DNA of 64,000 nucleotides from Pseudobowmanella zhangzhouensis (GTDB lineage: Bacteria > Pseudomonadota > Gammaproteobacteria > Enterobacterales > Alteromonadaceae), in NCBI RefSeq assembly GCF_042662685.1, contig NZ_JBHSYO010000003.1, positions 445,149-509,148 of the forward strand. Reading direction: 5' to 3'. Shown here one piece after another: positions 27,914 to 37,328 of this stretch. The notes under the pieces are model-generated. The model worked only from the letters and a program-made list of their open reading frames with translations. It made no database searches and was not told the origin of the DNA. Every line of letters starts with the position of its first letter. Positions within the stretch are counted from its first letter, which is position 1. Made by a program: the position numbers and the translations under genes.

Positions 27914-28156
27914 ATGAAGCCTCTACTTTTCCTACTTTTGCCTGCAATTTTCCTTTTTACCGGTTGTTCTTCATCGCTAAGTGAGCAAGATGTCATAAAA
28001 GCAGTGGTCAACCAGGCCATTTTCATTCCCAATGAGATAAACATGCAGCGAGGCAGGAGTGCTTGCCTGAGCGTCAAAAATGGCTGCTCGGGGAAATATT
28101 CGCAGTGGTTAGATCAGGACAACGAAGTAGGTTGTTCCTGCGACGAGCGCAACTAA
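27914..28156 (+). CDS. Small lipoprotein of unknown function
   Basis: An 80-residue protein with a lipoprotein signal peptide: hydrophobic LLFLLLPAIFLF followed by the lipobox T-G-C (Cys18), then SSSLSE. The residue after the Cys is Ser, so it should go to the outer membrane. The mature part has four more Cys (ACLSV, NGCSG, GCSCDE), which may form disulfides. A good AGAAGGA ribosome site precedes the ATG. No family is recognised. It stands alone and is followed by a terminator-like hairpin. Confidence 0.75.
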   Translation: MKPLLFLLLPAIFLFTGCSSSLSEQDVIKAVVNQAIFIPNEINMQRGRSACLSVKNGCSGKYSQWLDQDNEVGCSCDERN

Positions 28157-28166
28157 CGCCAACAAC

Positions 28167-28197
28167 AAAAGCCGCTGGATTCATCGGCTTGATTTTT
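28167..28197 (+). terminator. Probable terminator of the small lipoprotein gene
   Basis: AAGCCG and CGGCTT pair across a 10-base loop and are followed by GATTTTT. The stem is short, so confidence is moderate. Confidence 0.5.
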
Positions 28198-28205
28198 CAA
28201 CGCTC

Positions 28206-28363
28206 GGCGAGATTGTCCTGCATCAGTTTTACCATCGGTTTTCTTGCCTGATTTTACCTTCCATTTAGGTTGCGGAGGCAAACCGGCATGGTACATAGTC
28301 GTGGCGCTGGCCATCGCTGATGGATAGAAATTTTGCACCTGATCCAGCTTAAATCGGTTTTCC
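28206..28363 (-). pseudogene. Broken duplicate of the 3' part of ygiQ
   Basis: This stretch is a shortened copy of the intact ygiQ 2 kb downstream, in the same orientation. The left part matches 30311-30397 and the right part 30657-30737, joined exactly at an 8-base direct repeat (CCGGTATG) present in the intact gene at 30389 and 30656. The 267-bp loss is a multiple of three, so the remnant still reads in frame ([18 protein letters not shown] followed by LPPQPKWK). It has no radical-SAM core and no proper start or stop, so it cannot be functional. Confidence 0.85.
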
Positions 28364-28768
28364 TAGATGTTATTCAAACAGACACTCTATCTTTCCTAGA
28401 GCCGGCTAACCTTTGATTCTCCATAGAGTTCTGCCATACCAGGAAATTCATGGCATTTTGCATGTCGAGTTTTTTTACACACAAGCGATAAGTTGACTAA
28501 AAAATCAAACAAACTTCATTAAAAACAATATCTTAATGAGAATCCACATTTGGCATGATATTTGATTTGAAATGCGTGCAAAAATGGAGACTGCGTTTCG
28601 GGTCTTTGTAGCATACGACAATCAGAATAAGCCTTGTGAGCTTTCGCAATGTTGGACGAATTGTCGTTTACCAAACTTATAACAACATGATGCAGACGTT
28701 CATGCAGCCAAATGACCACTCCAGAGTCATACACTGCCAAGTTGGACGCCATAACGGAATATAAAAAC
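28364..28768 (+). other. 405-bp AT-rich leader region of the PEP-CTERM gene
   Basis: No coding sequence is convincing here. The region is richer in AT than its surroundings and holds a -24/-12-like element at 28550-28566. If transcription begins there, the PEP-CTERM protein mRNA has a leader of about 190 bases. Confidence 0.6.
28550..28566 (+). promoter_or_regulatory. Possible sigma-54 promoter of the PEP-CTERM metalloprotease
   Basis: TTGGCATGATATTTGAT matches the sigma-54 consensus (YTGGCACGRNNNTTGCW) at all but two constrained positions, with correct GG to TG spacing. Sigma-54 control with the PrsK/PrsR pair is known for PEP-CTERM genes in other bacteria. It lies 203 bp before the chosen start codon. 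Confidence 0.4.
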
Positions 28769-29872
28769 ATGCAGATGAAAAAAATAAAAAAATGCACTTT
28801 AGCGATCGCTGCCCTATTAGCCAGCGCTTCAAGCAGTGCAACAATGATCGAACTGAACTATGACCCAACCCAGTTCGAAGGTGAACAAGGTCAGAACGCA
28901 CTGGCCGGTTTCCAGGCAGCGGCAAATTTTTGGTCGAACCTGTTTATTGACGATACCGTTATTAATCTGGGAATCAGTTTTGCCGAACTGGATCCGTATG
29001 TCATCGGTAGTACGAATTCCAGTAAAGACGCCTATCTTTATCAGGATGTTGCATTGTCGATGATATTGGATGCTACCTCTTCTTTCGACGAGAGTGCTAT
29101 TTACAGTCTTCCGTGTGAAGATCAAGGCAATGGCTTGTGCAACTTCAGCTTCATTGATCAGGAAAATCTGGGGGCCCCAGAATCACCTGAATTAGATGAC
29201 GATGGAAGCGCTGACAATGCTTACCTATACCTGACCCAAGCAAACGCAAAAGCGTTGGGTTTAGGTGAAGGTTTTTTTGGTTGGGATGCATTGGATGCAC
29301 AAATCACCTTCAGTAGCGCATTTGCATTCGATTTCGACCGCACTGACGGCATTGACAGCGATAAAATGGATTTCATTGGCGTTGCCATCCATGAAATTGG
29401 TCACGCACTGGGTTTCGTCAGCGGTGTTGATACCTATGACTTCGTCTACAACTCTGGATTGTTCGATCCTGATCAGCCCGACCTGGACGGTTACGCATTG
29501 GCTTCGCCGTTAGATCTGTTTCGTTTCTCAGATTACAGCCTGCTGGCTGGCGTGGGTGTGCGCGACTTCGCGCCAATGAATGGTCAGTTCTTCTCTATCG
29601 ATGGTGGATTAACTGCTTTGGCCCCCTTCTCTACTGGTCGTTTTGGTGGTGATGGTAACCAGGCAAGCCATTTTAAAGACAACTTGGAACTGGGTATTAT
29701 GGACCCCACATTCGCCTTTGGTGAATTCGGCGATGTTACTTTACTGGATGCCATCGCGTTTGACGTGATTGGATGGGATCTGAATATCCGCAAGGTTCCA
29801 GAACCTGGAACACTGGCTCTGTTTGGTATCGCGTTTGCGAGCTTATTTGCCTTACGTCGTAAAAAGGCCTAA
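28769..29872 (+). CDS. PEP-CTERM metalloprotease (HExxH, NF038122-like)
   Basis: A 367-residue exported protein. Residues 3-25 form the signal peptide. The mature part is acidic and Asp/Phe-rich and contains the zinc motif HEIGHALGFVSG, so it is likely a metalloprotease. The C terminus is a textbook PEP-CTERM sorting signal: VPEPGTLALFGIAF, a hydrophobic stretch and RRKKA. This is cut by an exosortase (EpsH) during export; no exosortase gene is in this window. I start at the ATG at 28769; upstream in-frame codons give no secretion features. The gene lies between the two copies of ygiQ 3' sequence, a sign of insertion or duplication. Confidence 0.88.
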   Translation: MQMKKIKKCTLAIAALLASASSSATMIELNYDPTQFEGEQGQNALAGFQAAANFWSNLFIDDTVINLGISFAELDPYVIGSTNSSKDAYLYQDVALSMILDATSSFDESAIYSLPCEDQGNGLCNFSFIDQENLGAPESPELDDDGSADNAYLYLTQANAKALGLGEGFFGWDALDAQITFSSAFAFDFDRTDGIDSDKMDFIGVAIHEIGHALGFVSGVDTYDFVYNSGLFDPDQPDLDGYALASPLDLFRFSDYSLLAGVGVRDFAPMNGQFFSIDGGLTALAPFSTGRFGGDGNQASHFKDNLELGIMDPTFAFGEFGDVTLLDAIAFDVIGWDLNIRKVPEPGTLALFGIAFASLFALRRKKA

Positions 29873-29890
29873 CAATATCCAACGTGTTAA

Positions 29891-29916
29891 GAAGCCCGCT
29901 TAAAGCGGGCTTTTTA
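29891..29916 (+). terminator. Terminator of the PEP-CTERM gene
   Basis: AAGCCCGCT, a short TA/A loop, and AGCGGGCTT are followed by TTTT, 18 bases after the stop. Confidence 0.85.
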
Positions 29917-30225
29917 TTTTGTGCTGGCTAGATATGCTTTTTTCGTTAAGTAAAACATTAGCCTCGCCTCGGTACTCTAAAAATGAGCTAGCGCTATATC
30001 CATCAGACTAAGAAAAACCTAATACAGCAAGCAATAGCATTAAAAGGAATTACTATAAGAGAGTTAGCAACCTAAAACACGTCACCATTGCCCCTGCTGA
30101 ATGGCAAAATCAAGATGGCACGACAAGTGACTTTTGTGATTGAACGGTACTAATTAGAGGCATCTCCACCTCACATAAACGGCTCAAACCAGATGCAAAC
30201 AGCCACATGATATGCGGCTGCTTGT
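29917..30225. other. Non-coding stretch between the PEP-CTERM gene and ygiQ
   Basis: No credible gene is present. A short frame at 30001-30075 reads KKNLIQQAIALKGITIRELAT then a stop. It resembles the start of a phage-type or Ner-like helix-turn-helix and may be a remnant. The remainder shows no repeat or strong hairpin. Confidence 0.5.
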
Positions 30226-32505
30226 TTAACGTCCGGCACGACTTCCAGCAGGTTTACCTTTGCCGTTAGGTTTACGACCATTTCCTGTTGGTCTGGCTGG
30301 GCCGCTATCCCGGCGGGACTGTCCAGCTTCAGTTTTACCATCGGCTTTCTTGCCTGATTTTCCCTTCCATTTAGGTTGCGGAGGCAGACCGGTATGTTTG
30401 GTCAATGCCCGCTCGCCGGGACGAGCCTTTTTGACGCCCTGACGCTTTTCATCAGCACTTTCCGGTGGCACCAGGTGTTGTGGGCCACGTCCAATCAAGT
30501 CTTCACGCCCCATTCGGCGCAGCAACTCACGAATTTGCGCAAAGTTCTTCGGATCGTGGTAACGCAACATGGCTTTGTGCAGGCGACGATGAATTTCACC
30601 TTTGGCAGAGAACACCTCTTCACTGTCTTTACTGACCTTTTTCAGCGAGTTCACGCCGGTATGGTACATAGTCGTGGCGCTGGCCATCGGTGATGGATAG
30701 AAATTTTGCACCTGATCAAGCTTAAAACGGTTTTCCTTCAGCCAGATAGCCAGGCTGAGCATATCCTCATCACTGGTGCCCGGATGGGATGCGATAAAAT
30801 ACGGAATCAAATACTGCTTTTTACCGGCTTCAGCCGAGTACTTATCAAATAATTCTTTAAAACGGTAATAACTGCCCATGCCCGGCTTCATCATTTTGGA
30901 TAAGGGGCCATCTTCGGTATGTTCCGGGGCAATTTTGAGGTAGCCACCTACGTGATGCAGGGCCAACTCTTTCACATACTCAGGATCTTCTACCGCCAGG
31001 TCATAACGCACACCGGAGGCGATCAGGATCTTTTTGATACCAGGCAGATTGCGGGCACGGCGATACAGATCGATGGTCGGTTTATGGTCAGTATCCATGT
31101 GCGCGCAAATGCTCGGATAAACGCAACTTGGACGACGACAGGTAGCTTCGGCTTTCGGGCTCTTGCAGCGCAGACGGTACATGTTCGCGGTCGGGCCACC
31201 CAAGTCAGAAATCACACCGGTAAAGCCCGGCACGGTATCGCGGATTTGTTCAATCTCACGAATAATCGAGTCTTCTGAGCGACTTTGAATAATCCGTCCT
31301 TCGTGTTCGGTAATCGAACAAAATGAGCAACCACCATAACAACCACGCATGATGTTGATTGAGAAACGAATCATGTCGTAGGCCGGAATTTTGGCATCGC
31401 CATAAGCCGGATGCGGTACCCGCTGATATGGCAGGTCAAAGACCCCATCCATTTCCTCGGTTTCCAGCGGCATCGCCGGTGGATTAATCCAAATATGGCG
31501 ATCTCCATGGCGTTGCATCAGGGCGCGCGCGCAGCCTGGGTTGACTTCCTGGTGCAGAATCCGTGAGGTATGGGCATACAACATCTTGTTGTCGCGTACC
31601 GTTTCATACGCCGGTAACTTAACGTACACCATTTCCCAGGGTTTACGGCGCTCCGCTGGCTGGATTACGATGGGTTGCGCTTCAGGCGCCTCGCTATTTT
31701 GTGCGTCGCCATCGGCTTTATCGCATTCAGGCTCCATCACATACGGATTGGGAATAGGGTCAATTTTACCGGGACGGTCAAGGGAGGTTGAGTCCACCCC
31801 CTGCCATTCAGGTAGCGCCTGTTTTACGATGATCGCGGTGCCACGCACATCACGGATATCCGCAATATTTTCACCCGCGGCCAGGCGATGGGTTACTTCC
31901 ACCAGTGGGCGCTCCGCATTGCCAAACATCAGCATATCCGCCTTGGCATCAAACAACACCGAACGACGAACTTTTTCCGACCAATAATCGTAGTGGGCAA
32001 TACGGCGCAGACTGGCCTCGATGCCGCCAATAATAATCGGCACATCTTTATATGCCTCACGACAACGCTGAGAGTAAACCGTCACGGCGCGATCCGGTCG
32101 CTTGCCGCCGACATTACCCGGGGTGTAGGCATCGTCATGACGCAGTTTCTTATCCGCCGTATAGCGGTTGATCATCGAGTCCATATTGCCGGCAGTGACA
32201 CCAAAATACAGATTCGGTTTACCCAAACGCATAAAGTCATCTTTATTGCTCCAGTCAGGCTGGGCAATGATCCCCACCCGAAAGCCGTGGGCCTCCAGTA
32301 CACGGCCAATAACCGCCATACCAAAGCTGGGATGATCCACATAGGCGTCACCCGTCACCAGAATGATGTCGCAGCTATCCCAGCCCAGTTCATTCATCTC
32401 TTCCCGGCTCATGGGCAAAAATGGCGCTGCTCCATAGCAGTGTGCCCAGTATTTTGGATAGGAAAATAAGCCGCGGTCGGCTTTGATGGTGGCTTGCATG
32501 GACAT
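30226..32505 (-). CDS. ygiQ: YgiQ family radical SAM protein
   Basis: A 759-residue protein of the YgiQ family. The N-terminal UPF0313 domain starts [21 protein letters not shown]. The 4Fe-4S/SAM site CYGGCSFC lies near the middle, and the C-terminal YgiQ-specific region ends in a Lys/Gly/Arg-rich tail. The reaction is unknown. I start at the ATG at 32503-32505 because AGAGGT lies six bases upstream; the frame reaches 11 codons further but without a ribosome site. A broken copy of part of its 3' end is present at 28206-28363. Confidence 0.93.
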   Translation of the reverse strand: MSMQATIKADRGLFSYPKYWAHCYGAAPFLPMSREEMNELGWDSCDIILVTGDAYVDHPSFGMAVIGRVLEAHGFRVGIIAQPDWSNKDDFMRLGKPNLYFGVTAGNMDSMINRYTADKKLRHDDAYTPGNVGGKRPDRAVTVYSQRCREAYKDVPIIIGGIEASLRRIAHYDYWSEKVRRSVLFDAKADMLMFGNAERPLVEVTHRLAAGENIADIRDVRGTAIIVKQALPEWQGVDSTSLDRPGKIDPIPNPYVMEPECDKADGDAQNSEAPEAQPIVIQPAERRKPWEMVYVKLPAYETVRDNKMLYAHTSRILHQEVNPGCARALMQRHGDRHIWINPPAMPLETEEMDGVFDLPYQRVPHPAYGDAKIPAYDMIRFSINIMRGCYGGCSFCSITEHEGRIIQSRSEDSIIREIEQIRDTVPGFTGVISDLGGPTANMYRLRCKSPKAEATCRRPSCVYPSICAHMDTDHKPTIDLYRRARNLPGIKKILIASGVRYDLAVEDPEYVKELALHHVGGYLKIAPEHTEDGPLSKMMKPGMGSYYRFKELFDKYSAEAGKKQYLIPYFIASHPGTSDEDMLSLAIWLKENRFKLDQVQNFYPSPMASATTMYHTGVNSLKKVSKDSEEVFSAKGEIHRRLHKAMLRYHDPKNFAQIRELLRRMGREDLIGRGPQHLVPPESADEKRQGVKKARPGERALTKHTGLPPQPKWKGKSGKKADGKTEAGQSRRDSGPARPTGNGRKPNGKGKPAGSRAGR

Positions 32506-32648
32506 GGGGTACCTCTGTGTTGGGCGCATATTATACAAGGCTTCACAGACGCACGCGAATTGAATCGTTAGCTCACAATAAGTGACAGGCGCTAATACTC
32601 ATGGACAGAATCTAAAGGGACAAATAAGTCATTGCCCCTGCTAGATTT

Positions 32649-33893
32649 TTATTCGTAGCGCAGCGCCTCAATCGGGCTCAAACGGGATGCTTTTAATGCC
32701 GGTAGCATGCCGAAGGTTACCCCGACTAATGTGCAAAATCCCATGCCAAACAACGCCCATTCGAACGGGATCGTGGCCTGCATATTGGTCATCGCCGAAA
32801 GCATATTACCCAATAGAAACCCAATCAGAATCCCAATCAAACCGCCGACGTTACACAGTACAATGGCTTCGAGCAGGAACTGGGTGAGGATATTATGGCG
32901 TTTCGCCCCCAGCGATTTGCGGATGCCGATCTCCTTGGTACGTTCGGTCACCGATACCAGCATGATATTCATAATGCCGACACCGGCCACAATCAGGGCG
33001 ATGGCCCCCATAACAAACGCGCCGATTTTTACCGGTCGGGTGTTCTCATTAAACTGATCGATTTGGCTCAGACTGGTGAAATAATAAAAATTATCCTCTT
33101 CCGAGTGTTTCAGGTTACGGATACGGCGCAGCACCTGGCGCGTCTCTTCAATCGCATCGTCCAGCAATTCCGGTTGCTTGGCGTGGATGGTTACGTTGGC
33201 TGAACGCTCAAACCCGCGACCATCGACCGTGCCGTAAATGTCGGTATAAGTGGTTCCCGGAATCAACGCCATGGTCTCATAGGGGCCGCCAAATGCGGAT
33301 TCCTTCGGAATAAATGTCCCAACAATTTCATATTTACGACCGTCGATGCGGACAATCTGGCCGATGGGATCACTAAACGGAAACAATTCATTAGCCAGCG
33401 CATTGCCCAACACGGCAACACGTCGATGAGCGCGCATATCCATGCGCGAAATATTGCGCCCGTTGGCAATAAAGTGGGTGTTGTTTTCCGCATATTCGGG
33501 CGAGCCACCACACAACACCACCATAGGTTCGGTGCTATAGCCGTTGAAGGTCGCGACTTTGCCGCCATCCCAGAACTCAGTGCCGACGAAATCCACCGAA
33601 TCTACCTGTTCGCGGATGGCCTGTGCCTCGTCCAGCGTTACCGCCGGCCATTTCATTGCCTTACGACGTTGTTCCTCACTGGTAAAGCCGTTCGGCCATT
33701 TCTGCACCTGAAATGTCTGGGTGCCTAACACTGTCATTTCTTTTTCCATGGTCTTTTGCACCACGGAAATCGCTGTCATTACGCCAATAATCGAGGCCAC
33801 CCCGAGAATGATGCCAAACAGGGTTAAGCCAGAGCGCAGCTTGTTACTGCCAATGGCACTTAACGACATCACAAAAGTATCTAAAAATCGCAT
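32649..33893 (-). CDS. MacB-like ABC transporter permease (FtsX domain), second copy
   Basis: A 414-residue FtsX/MacB-type permease: one N-terminal membrane helix (SNKLRSGLTLFGIILGVASII), a large periplasmic domain (about residues 45-280), and three C-terminal helices ending LPALKASRLSPIEALRYE. The mechanotransmission motif VSVTERTKEIGIRKSLGAKR is intact. It has no own ATPase domain. It is the last gene of a four-gene MacA/MacB-type operon and begins 5 bases after the other permease. The pair probably forms a heterodimer. The substrate (peptide, lipoprotein or drug) is unknown. Confidence 0.93.
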   Translation of the reverse strand: MRFLDTFVMSLSAIGSNKLRSGLTLFGIILGVASIIGVMTAISVVQKTMEKEMTVLGTQTFQVQKWPNGFTSEEQRRKAMKWPAVTLDEAQAIREQVDSVDFVGTEFWDGGKVATFNGYSTEPMVVLCGGSPEYAENNTHFIANGRNISRMDMRAHRRVAVLGNALANELFPFSDPIGQIVRIDGRKYEIVGTFIPKESAFGGPYETMALIPGTTYTDIYGTVDGRGFERSANVTIHAKQPELLDDAIEETRQVLRRIRNLKHSEEDNFYYFTSLSQIDQFNENTRPVKIGAFVMGAIALIVAGVGIMNIMLVSVTERTKEIGIRKSLGAKRHNILTQFLLEAIVLCNVGGLIGILIGFLLGNMLSAMTNMQATIPFEWALFGMGFCTLVGVTFGMLPALKASRLSPIEALRYE

Positions 33894-33898
33894 AGTGA

Positions 33899-35137
33899 TT
33901 ACTCGTATCTTAATGCATCAATGGGGTTAAGACGTGCGCCGCGCCAGGCTGGCACAAAGCCGGCAAGAATACCCACCAGCATGGAAATAATCAGTGCCGC
34001 CGCAATAATCACCGGAGACAAACTAGCTGGGATCAAAAACTGATTTACCAATGCGGTAATTCCCGCAGCAATTAGCAATCCGACGGCGCCGCCAATCAGA
34101 CAAATCATCTGCGACTCAAACAGGAACTGCATAAGAATATTGCGCCGCTTCGCGCCAATGGCTTTACGAATACCTATCTCACGGGTGCGCTCAGTGACGG
34201 ACACAAACATAATATTCATCACGCCTACCCCGCCCACGAACAGCGACACGCTGGTAATTGCCAACCCAACCGCGACAACCACCCCCATAATATTGTTGTA
34301 AGCATCCAGCAGGTTATTCAGCTTATTGATGGAGAAATTATCTTCTTCGATGGGTTTGAGGCCGCGAATTTTGCGCATCTCACCAATGACTTCATATTCA
34401 AAATCCTGCATCGCATCCGGCGACGGCGCTTTAATCGCTATATCCACATTACTGCGGCCGCCACTGTTGCCAAACACTGAGGTATAGGTGGTGATCGGAA
34501 TAAACACCTGACGGTCGAAATTGGGGCCACCAAACACACTTCCGCCCTGCTTTTCCATCACGCCCACGACCTGAAACTTATACATACCCAGCTTAATATC
34601 CCGCCCTACCGGATCGAAATCCCCGAACAGATTTTCAGCAATCTCTGCACCGATGACTGCGACCCTGCGTTTGTAATCCACATCAAATGGCATCAGGAAA
34701 CGTCCTGTTTCCGGTAGCATGGTCGCAACGATCACCTGCTTTTCGGTGGTGCCAATAACCCTGGCATTTTCGGCAATTTTCGACTCGTACTTGATGCTGG
34801 TATTGGTCCCCATGCTTGGGTTGACCACGCCTTTACCGAACAGCCGATCCTGCAGCTTTTGCGCCTCGTCCATCGTGATCGCTGGGCGATTACGAAAACG
34901 AAACCAGGGGCCGTTTTGCACCCACGGGCGCTGAGACACGTAGATCACATCCGACCCCACTGCCGCAAAGGACTCGCGAAAAGAAATTTGCAATCCATTG
35001 GCAGCGGTCATCGTAGTAATGACCGCAACGATACCGATGATGATTCCAAGTGCCGTCAGCGTACCGCGCGCTTTATTGGCAACCATGGCACTAGTGGCAA
35101 TTTTTAGTGCTTCATTGATTTCACTGAAGAGGCTCAT
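33899..35137 (-). CDS. MacB-like ABC transporter permease (FtsX domain), first copy
   Basis: A 412-residue paralogue of the next gene with the same four-helix FtsX/MacB layout. The N terminus reads MVANKARGTLTALGIIIGIVAVIT, the motif VSVTERTREIGIRKAIGAKR lies near residue 310, and the end is LNPIDALRYE. The two paralogues share domain order but differ in the periplasmic part, which suggests a heterodimeric channel. It lies 6 bases downstream of the ATPase gene. Confidence 0.93.
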   Translation of the reverse strand: MSLFSEINEALKIATSAMVANKARGTLTALGIIIGIVAVITTMTAANGLQISFRESFAAVGSDVIYVSQRPWVQNGPWFRFRNRPAITMDEAQKLQDRLFGKGVVNPSMGTNTSIKYESKIAENARVIGTTEKQVIVATMLPETGRFLMPFDVDYKRRVAVIGAEIAENLFGDFDPVGRDIKLGMYKFQVVGVMEKQGGSVFGGPNFDRQVFIPITTYTSVFGNSGGRSNVDIAIKAPSPDAMQDFEYEVIGEMRKIRGLKPIEEDNFSINKLNNLLDAYNNIMGVVVAVGLAITSVSLFVGGVGVMNIMFVSVTERTREIGIRKAIGAKRRNILMQFLFESQMICLIGGAVGLLIAAGITALVNQFLIPASLSPVIIAAALIISMLVGILAGFVPAWRGARLNPIDALRYE

Positions 35138-35143
35138 GGGTGT

Positions 35144-35875
35144 TTACCCCGCAATCGCTTCAGGCATTTGCAGCCGTTTTGGCGTTTGTAAGCGATCGCT
35201 CTCAATCACACCATCTTTGAGCCTCACTACTCGCTCGGCATGCTCTGCGATATCGTCCTCGTGGGTGACCAGCACGATGGTGTGCCCCTTGCTGTGCAAC
35301 TCATCCATCAGTGCCATGATTTCCAGCCCGGTCTGGGTATCCAGGTTACCGGTAGGCTCATCGGCAAGAATAATCGAAGGGTTACACACCAGTGCGCGGG
35401 CAATCGCGACCCGCTGGCGTTGACCTCCGGATAATTCGTTGGGTTTGTGATCCTTGCGTGAGCTGAGTCCTACTGCGTCCAATGCCTTATTGGTCAGTAC
35501 CTTGCGCTCTGCTTTCGGAACCCCTTTATATATCAAAGGCAGTTCCACATTGCTGAAAATGCTAACCCGTGGCACCAGATTGAATGTTTGGAAGACAAAC
35601 CCGATTCGCTCATTACGTATGATAGCGAGCTCATCTTCACTCAAGGTTTCCACCGCCTGCCCATCCAACAGGTACTGGCCTGAGCTGGGTATATCCAAAC
35701 AGCCAATCATATTCATCAGAGTGGACTTGCCTGAGCCAGATGGCCCCATTATCGCCACATATTCGCCGCGGCAAATCGACAGGCTCACCCCACGTAACGC
35801 ATGTACTTCCTGATCACCCATCTGATAAGTACGGGTGATGCTGCGAATATCCAGAATTGTGTCCGGCTTAGTCAT
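35144..35875 (-). CDS. MacB/LolD-type ABC transporter ATPase
   Basis: A 243-residue nucleotide-binding subunit: Walker [10 protein letters not shown], signature [15 protein letters not shown], Walker [13 protein letters not shown] and the switch His in LVTHEDD. It energises the two FtsX-type permeases. I start at the ATG at 35873-35875; the adaptor stop TGA lies directly before it (TGATATG), and AAAGGTG in the adaptor gene serves as ribosome site. A start 11 codons further up would overlap the adaptor gene and is less likely. Confidence 0.95.
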   Translation of the reverse strand: MTKPDTILDIRSITRTYQMGDQEVHALRGVSLSICRGEYVAIMGPSGSGKSTLMNMIGCLDIPSSGQYLLDGQAVETLSEDELAIIRNERIGFVFQTFNLVPRVSIFSNVELPLIYKGVPKAERKVLTNKALDAVGLSSRKDHKPNELSGGQRQRVAIARALVCNPSIILADEPTGNLDTQTGLEIMALMDELHSKGHTIVLVTHEDDIAEHAERVVRLKDGVIESDRLQTPKRLQMPEAIAG

Positions 35876-35876
35876 A

Positions 35877-37085
35877 TCAGGCACCTTTTGTTTGAACATC
35901 GGTACCATTTTTCAGATCACGGGAAATGGCGCGGTAGCTACCTGTCACGACCTGCTCGCCTTCCTGCACACCCTCAACGATTTCAATCAGACTGTCACTT
36001 TGAATGCCAGTGGTCACCTGACGTGCAACGGATTTGCCGTTTTCAATCACCCACACCATTTCGACAAACCCGTCTTTACCGGCAGCATAGGTCTTGCCGT
36101 CAGTTTTAAGCTGCTCCTCAGTGCGTACGGTTACAGACTGCAATGGCACGCTGACTGCCGCCTCACGGGTATCCACTACCACATCGGCACTGGCGGTCAT
36201 GCCAGGGCGCAGCTTAGATACATCACCAGTCAACGCGATGGTAACTTCGAATTCGGTCTTTTGGTTGGCATTGCCGGCAGGCTGGTCGATGGCCGAACTT
36301 GCAATTTCACTGACATACCCAGACAACTTTTGCCCCAGCAACGCATCGACTTCAATTTCTGCATTCTGATTCAGCGCAATGGCGACGATATCGTTCTCAT
36401 CAACTTTAACCAGCGCCTCCATCTCGTTCAGGTTGGCGATAATCATGATCACGTCTTCCTGAAACTGCGAACCAATGGCGATTTCGCCCTGTTCTTTGTT
36501 TAATTTGGAAATGGTGCCGGACATTGGCGCGTAAATCGTGGTTTTTGACAGGGCATCCTGAGCTTGTTTCAGTGAACCTCGGGCCTGCTCGACCCTTTCC
36601 AGGCTGGCTTGATAGCTGGCTGACTGAACCTGATATTCCGCATCGGCATTATCCAGTACAGATTGAGATTCAAGGTTGTTCGCCACCAGCTCCTTCGCGC
36701 GTTTAAGCGTTCTTGCTGCCTGATTCACTTTTTCTTTTACCAGTAGCGACTCAGACTGAGCGGTACGCACAGCAGCTTCTGCACTTTCCACGCTGGCCAC
36801 ATAGCGTTCCCGATCCAATTCCACCAGAAACTGGCCTTTCTCAACCCAATCGCCCTCTTTCACACTTAAGCGCGTGATTTTGGCACTCACATCGGCGCTG
36901 ATGTTGACCTGAGTCTTGGGTTGAATTTTACCTGTCGCAGCAACTTTCTGGACAATTTTAGCCCGCTCGACCTGGCTCACTTCTACTTCCATGCCCGGTT
37001 TGTCCTGCTGGCTTGACTTAGATGCCCAAACGGCACCTGCTCCGGCAAAGACGATGACTAATGCAATAATTAACTTGGTTTTCAT
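35877..37085 (-). CDS. MacA-like periplasmic adaptor (HlyD/RND family)
   Basis: A 402-residue membrane-fusion protein. Residues 4-22 anchor it in the inner membrane. The lipoyl half-motifs ([20 protein letters not shown] and [12 protein letters not shown]) flank a coiled-coil hairpin rich in Ala, Glu and Gln, followed by beta-barrel and membrane-proximal domains ([13 protein letters not shown]). It links the inner-membrane permeases to an outer-membrane channel, which is not encoded here. The start is the ATG at 37083-37085 with AGGA seven bases upstream. It is the first gene of the four-gene operon. Confidence 0.93.
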   Translation of the reverse strand: MKTKLIIALVIVFAGAGAVWASKSSQQDKPGMEVEVSQVERAKIVQKVAATGKIQPKTQVNISADVSAKITRLSVKEGDWVEKGQFLVELDRERYVASVESAEAAVRTAQSESLLVKEKVNQAARTLKRAKELVANNLESQSVLDNADAEYQVQSASYQASLERVEQARGSLKQAQDALSKTTIYAPMSGTISKLNKEQGEIAIGSQFQEDVIMIIANLNEMEALVKVDENDIVAIALNQNAEIEVDALLGQKLSGYVSEIASSAIDQPAGNANQKTEFEVTIALTGDVSKLRPGMTASADVVVDTREAAVSVPLQSVTVRTEEQLKTDGKTYAAGKDGFVEMVWVIENGKSVARQVTTGIQSDSLIEIVEGVQEGEQVVTGSYRAISRDLKNGTDVQTKGA

Positions 37086-37328
37086 GCTCTGTTCCTGCAA
37101 CGCTGACCTGATAACAGGTTTTTAACCTAATCCTGTTAGTTCAGCTTATGTCACAGGTTGTAAGAATGTTCGCTAAGTGGGCGGATAATGTGTGTAGATT
37201 GGTAACAAAGTGCGTCAACAGACACACTTTGCAGGCACAATTGCGAGCTACGTCAAATGCTTAGCCCCGTTTCCAACTTCATCAGAAACAGGGCACTAAA
37301 TTATCTGTCGTGTTTACTATGCTTTAGA

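Noticed and set aside
30001..30075. Short helix-turn-helix-like frame (KKNLIQQAIALKGITIRELAT)
   Set aside because: Too short, no start codon with a ribosome site, and an early stop; at best a remnant.
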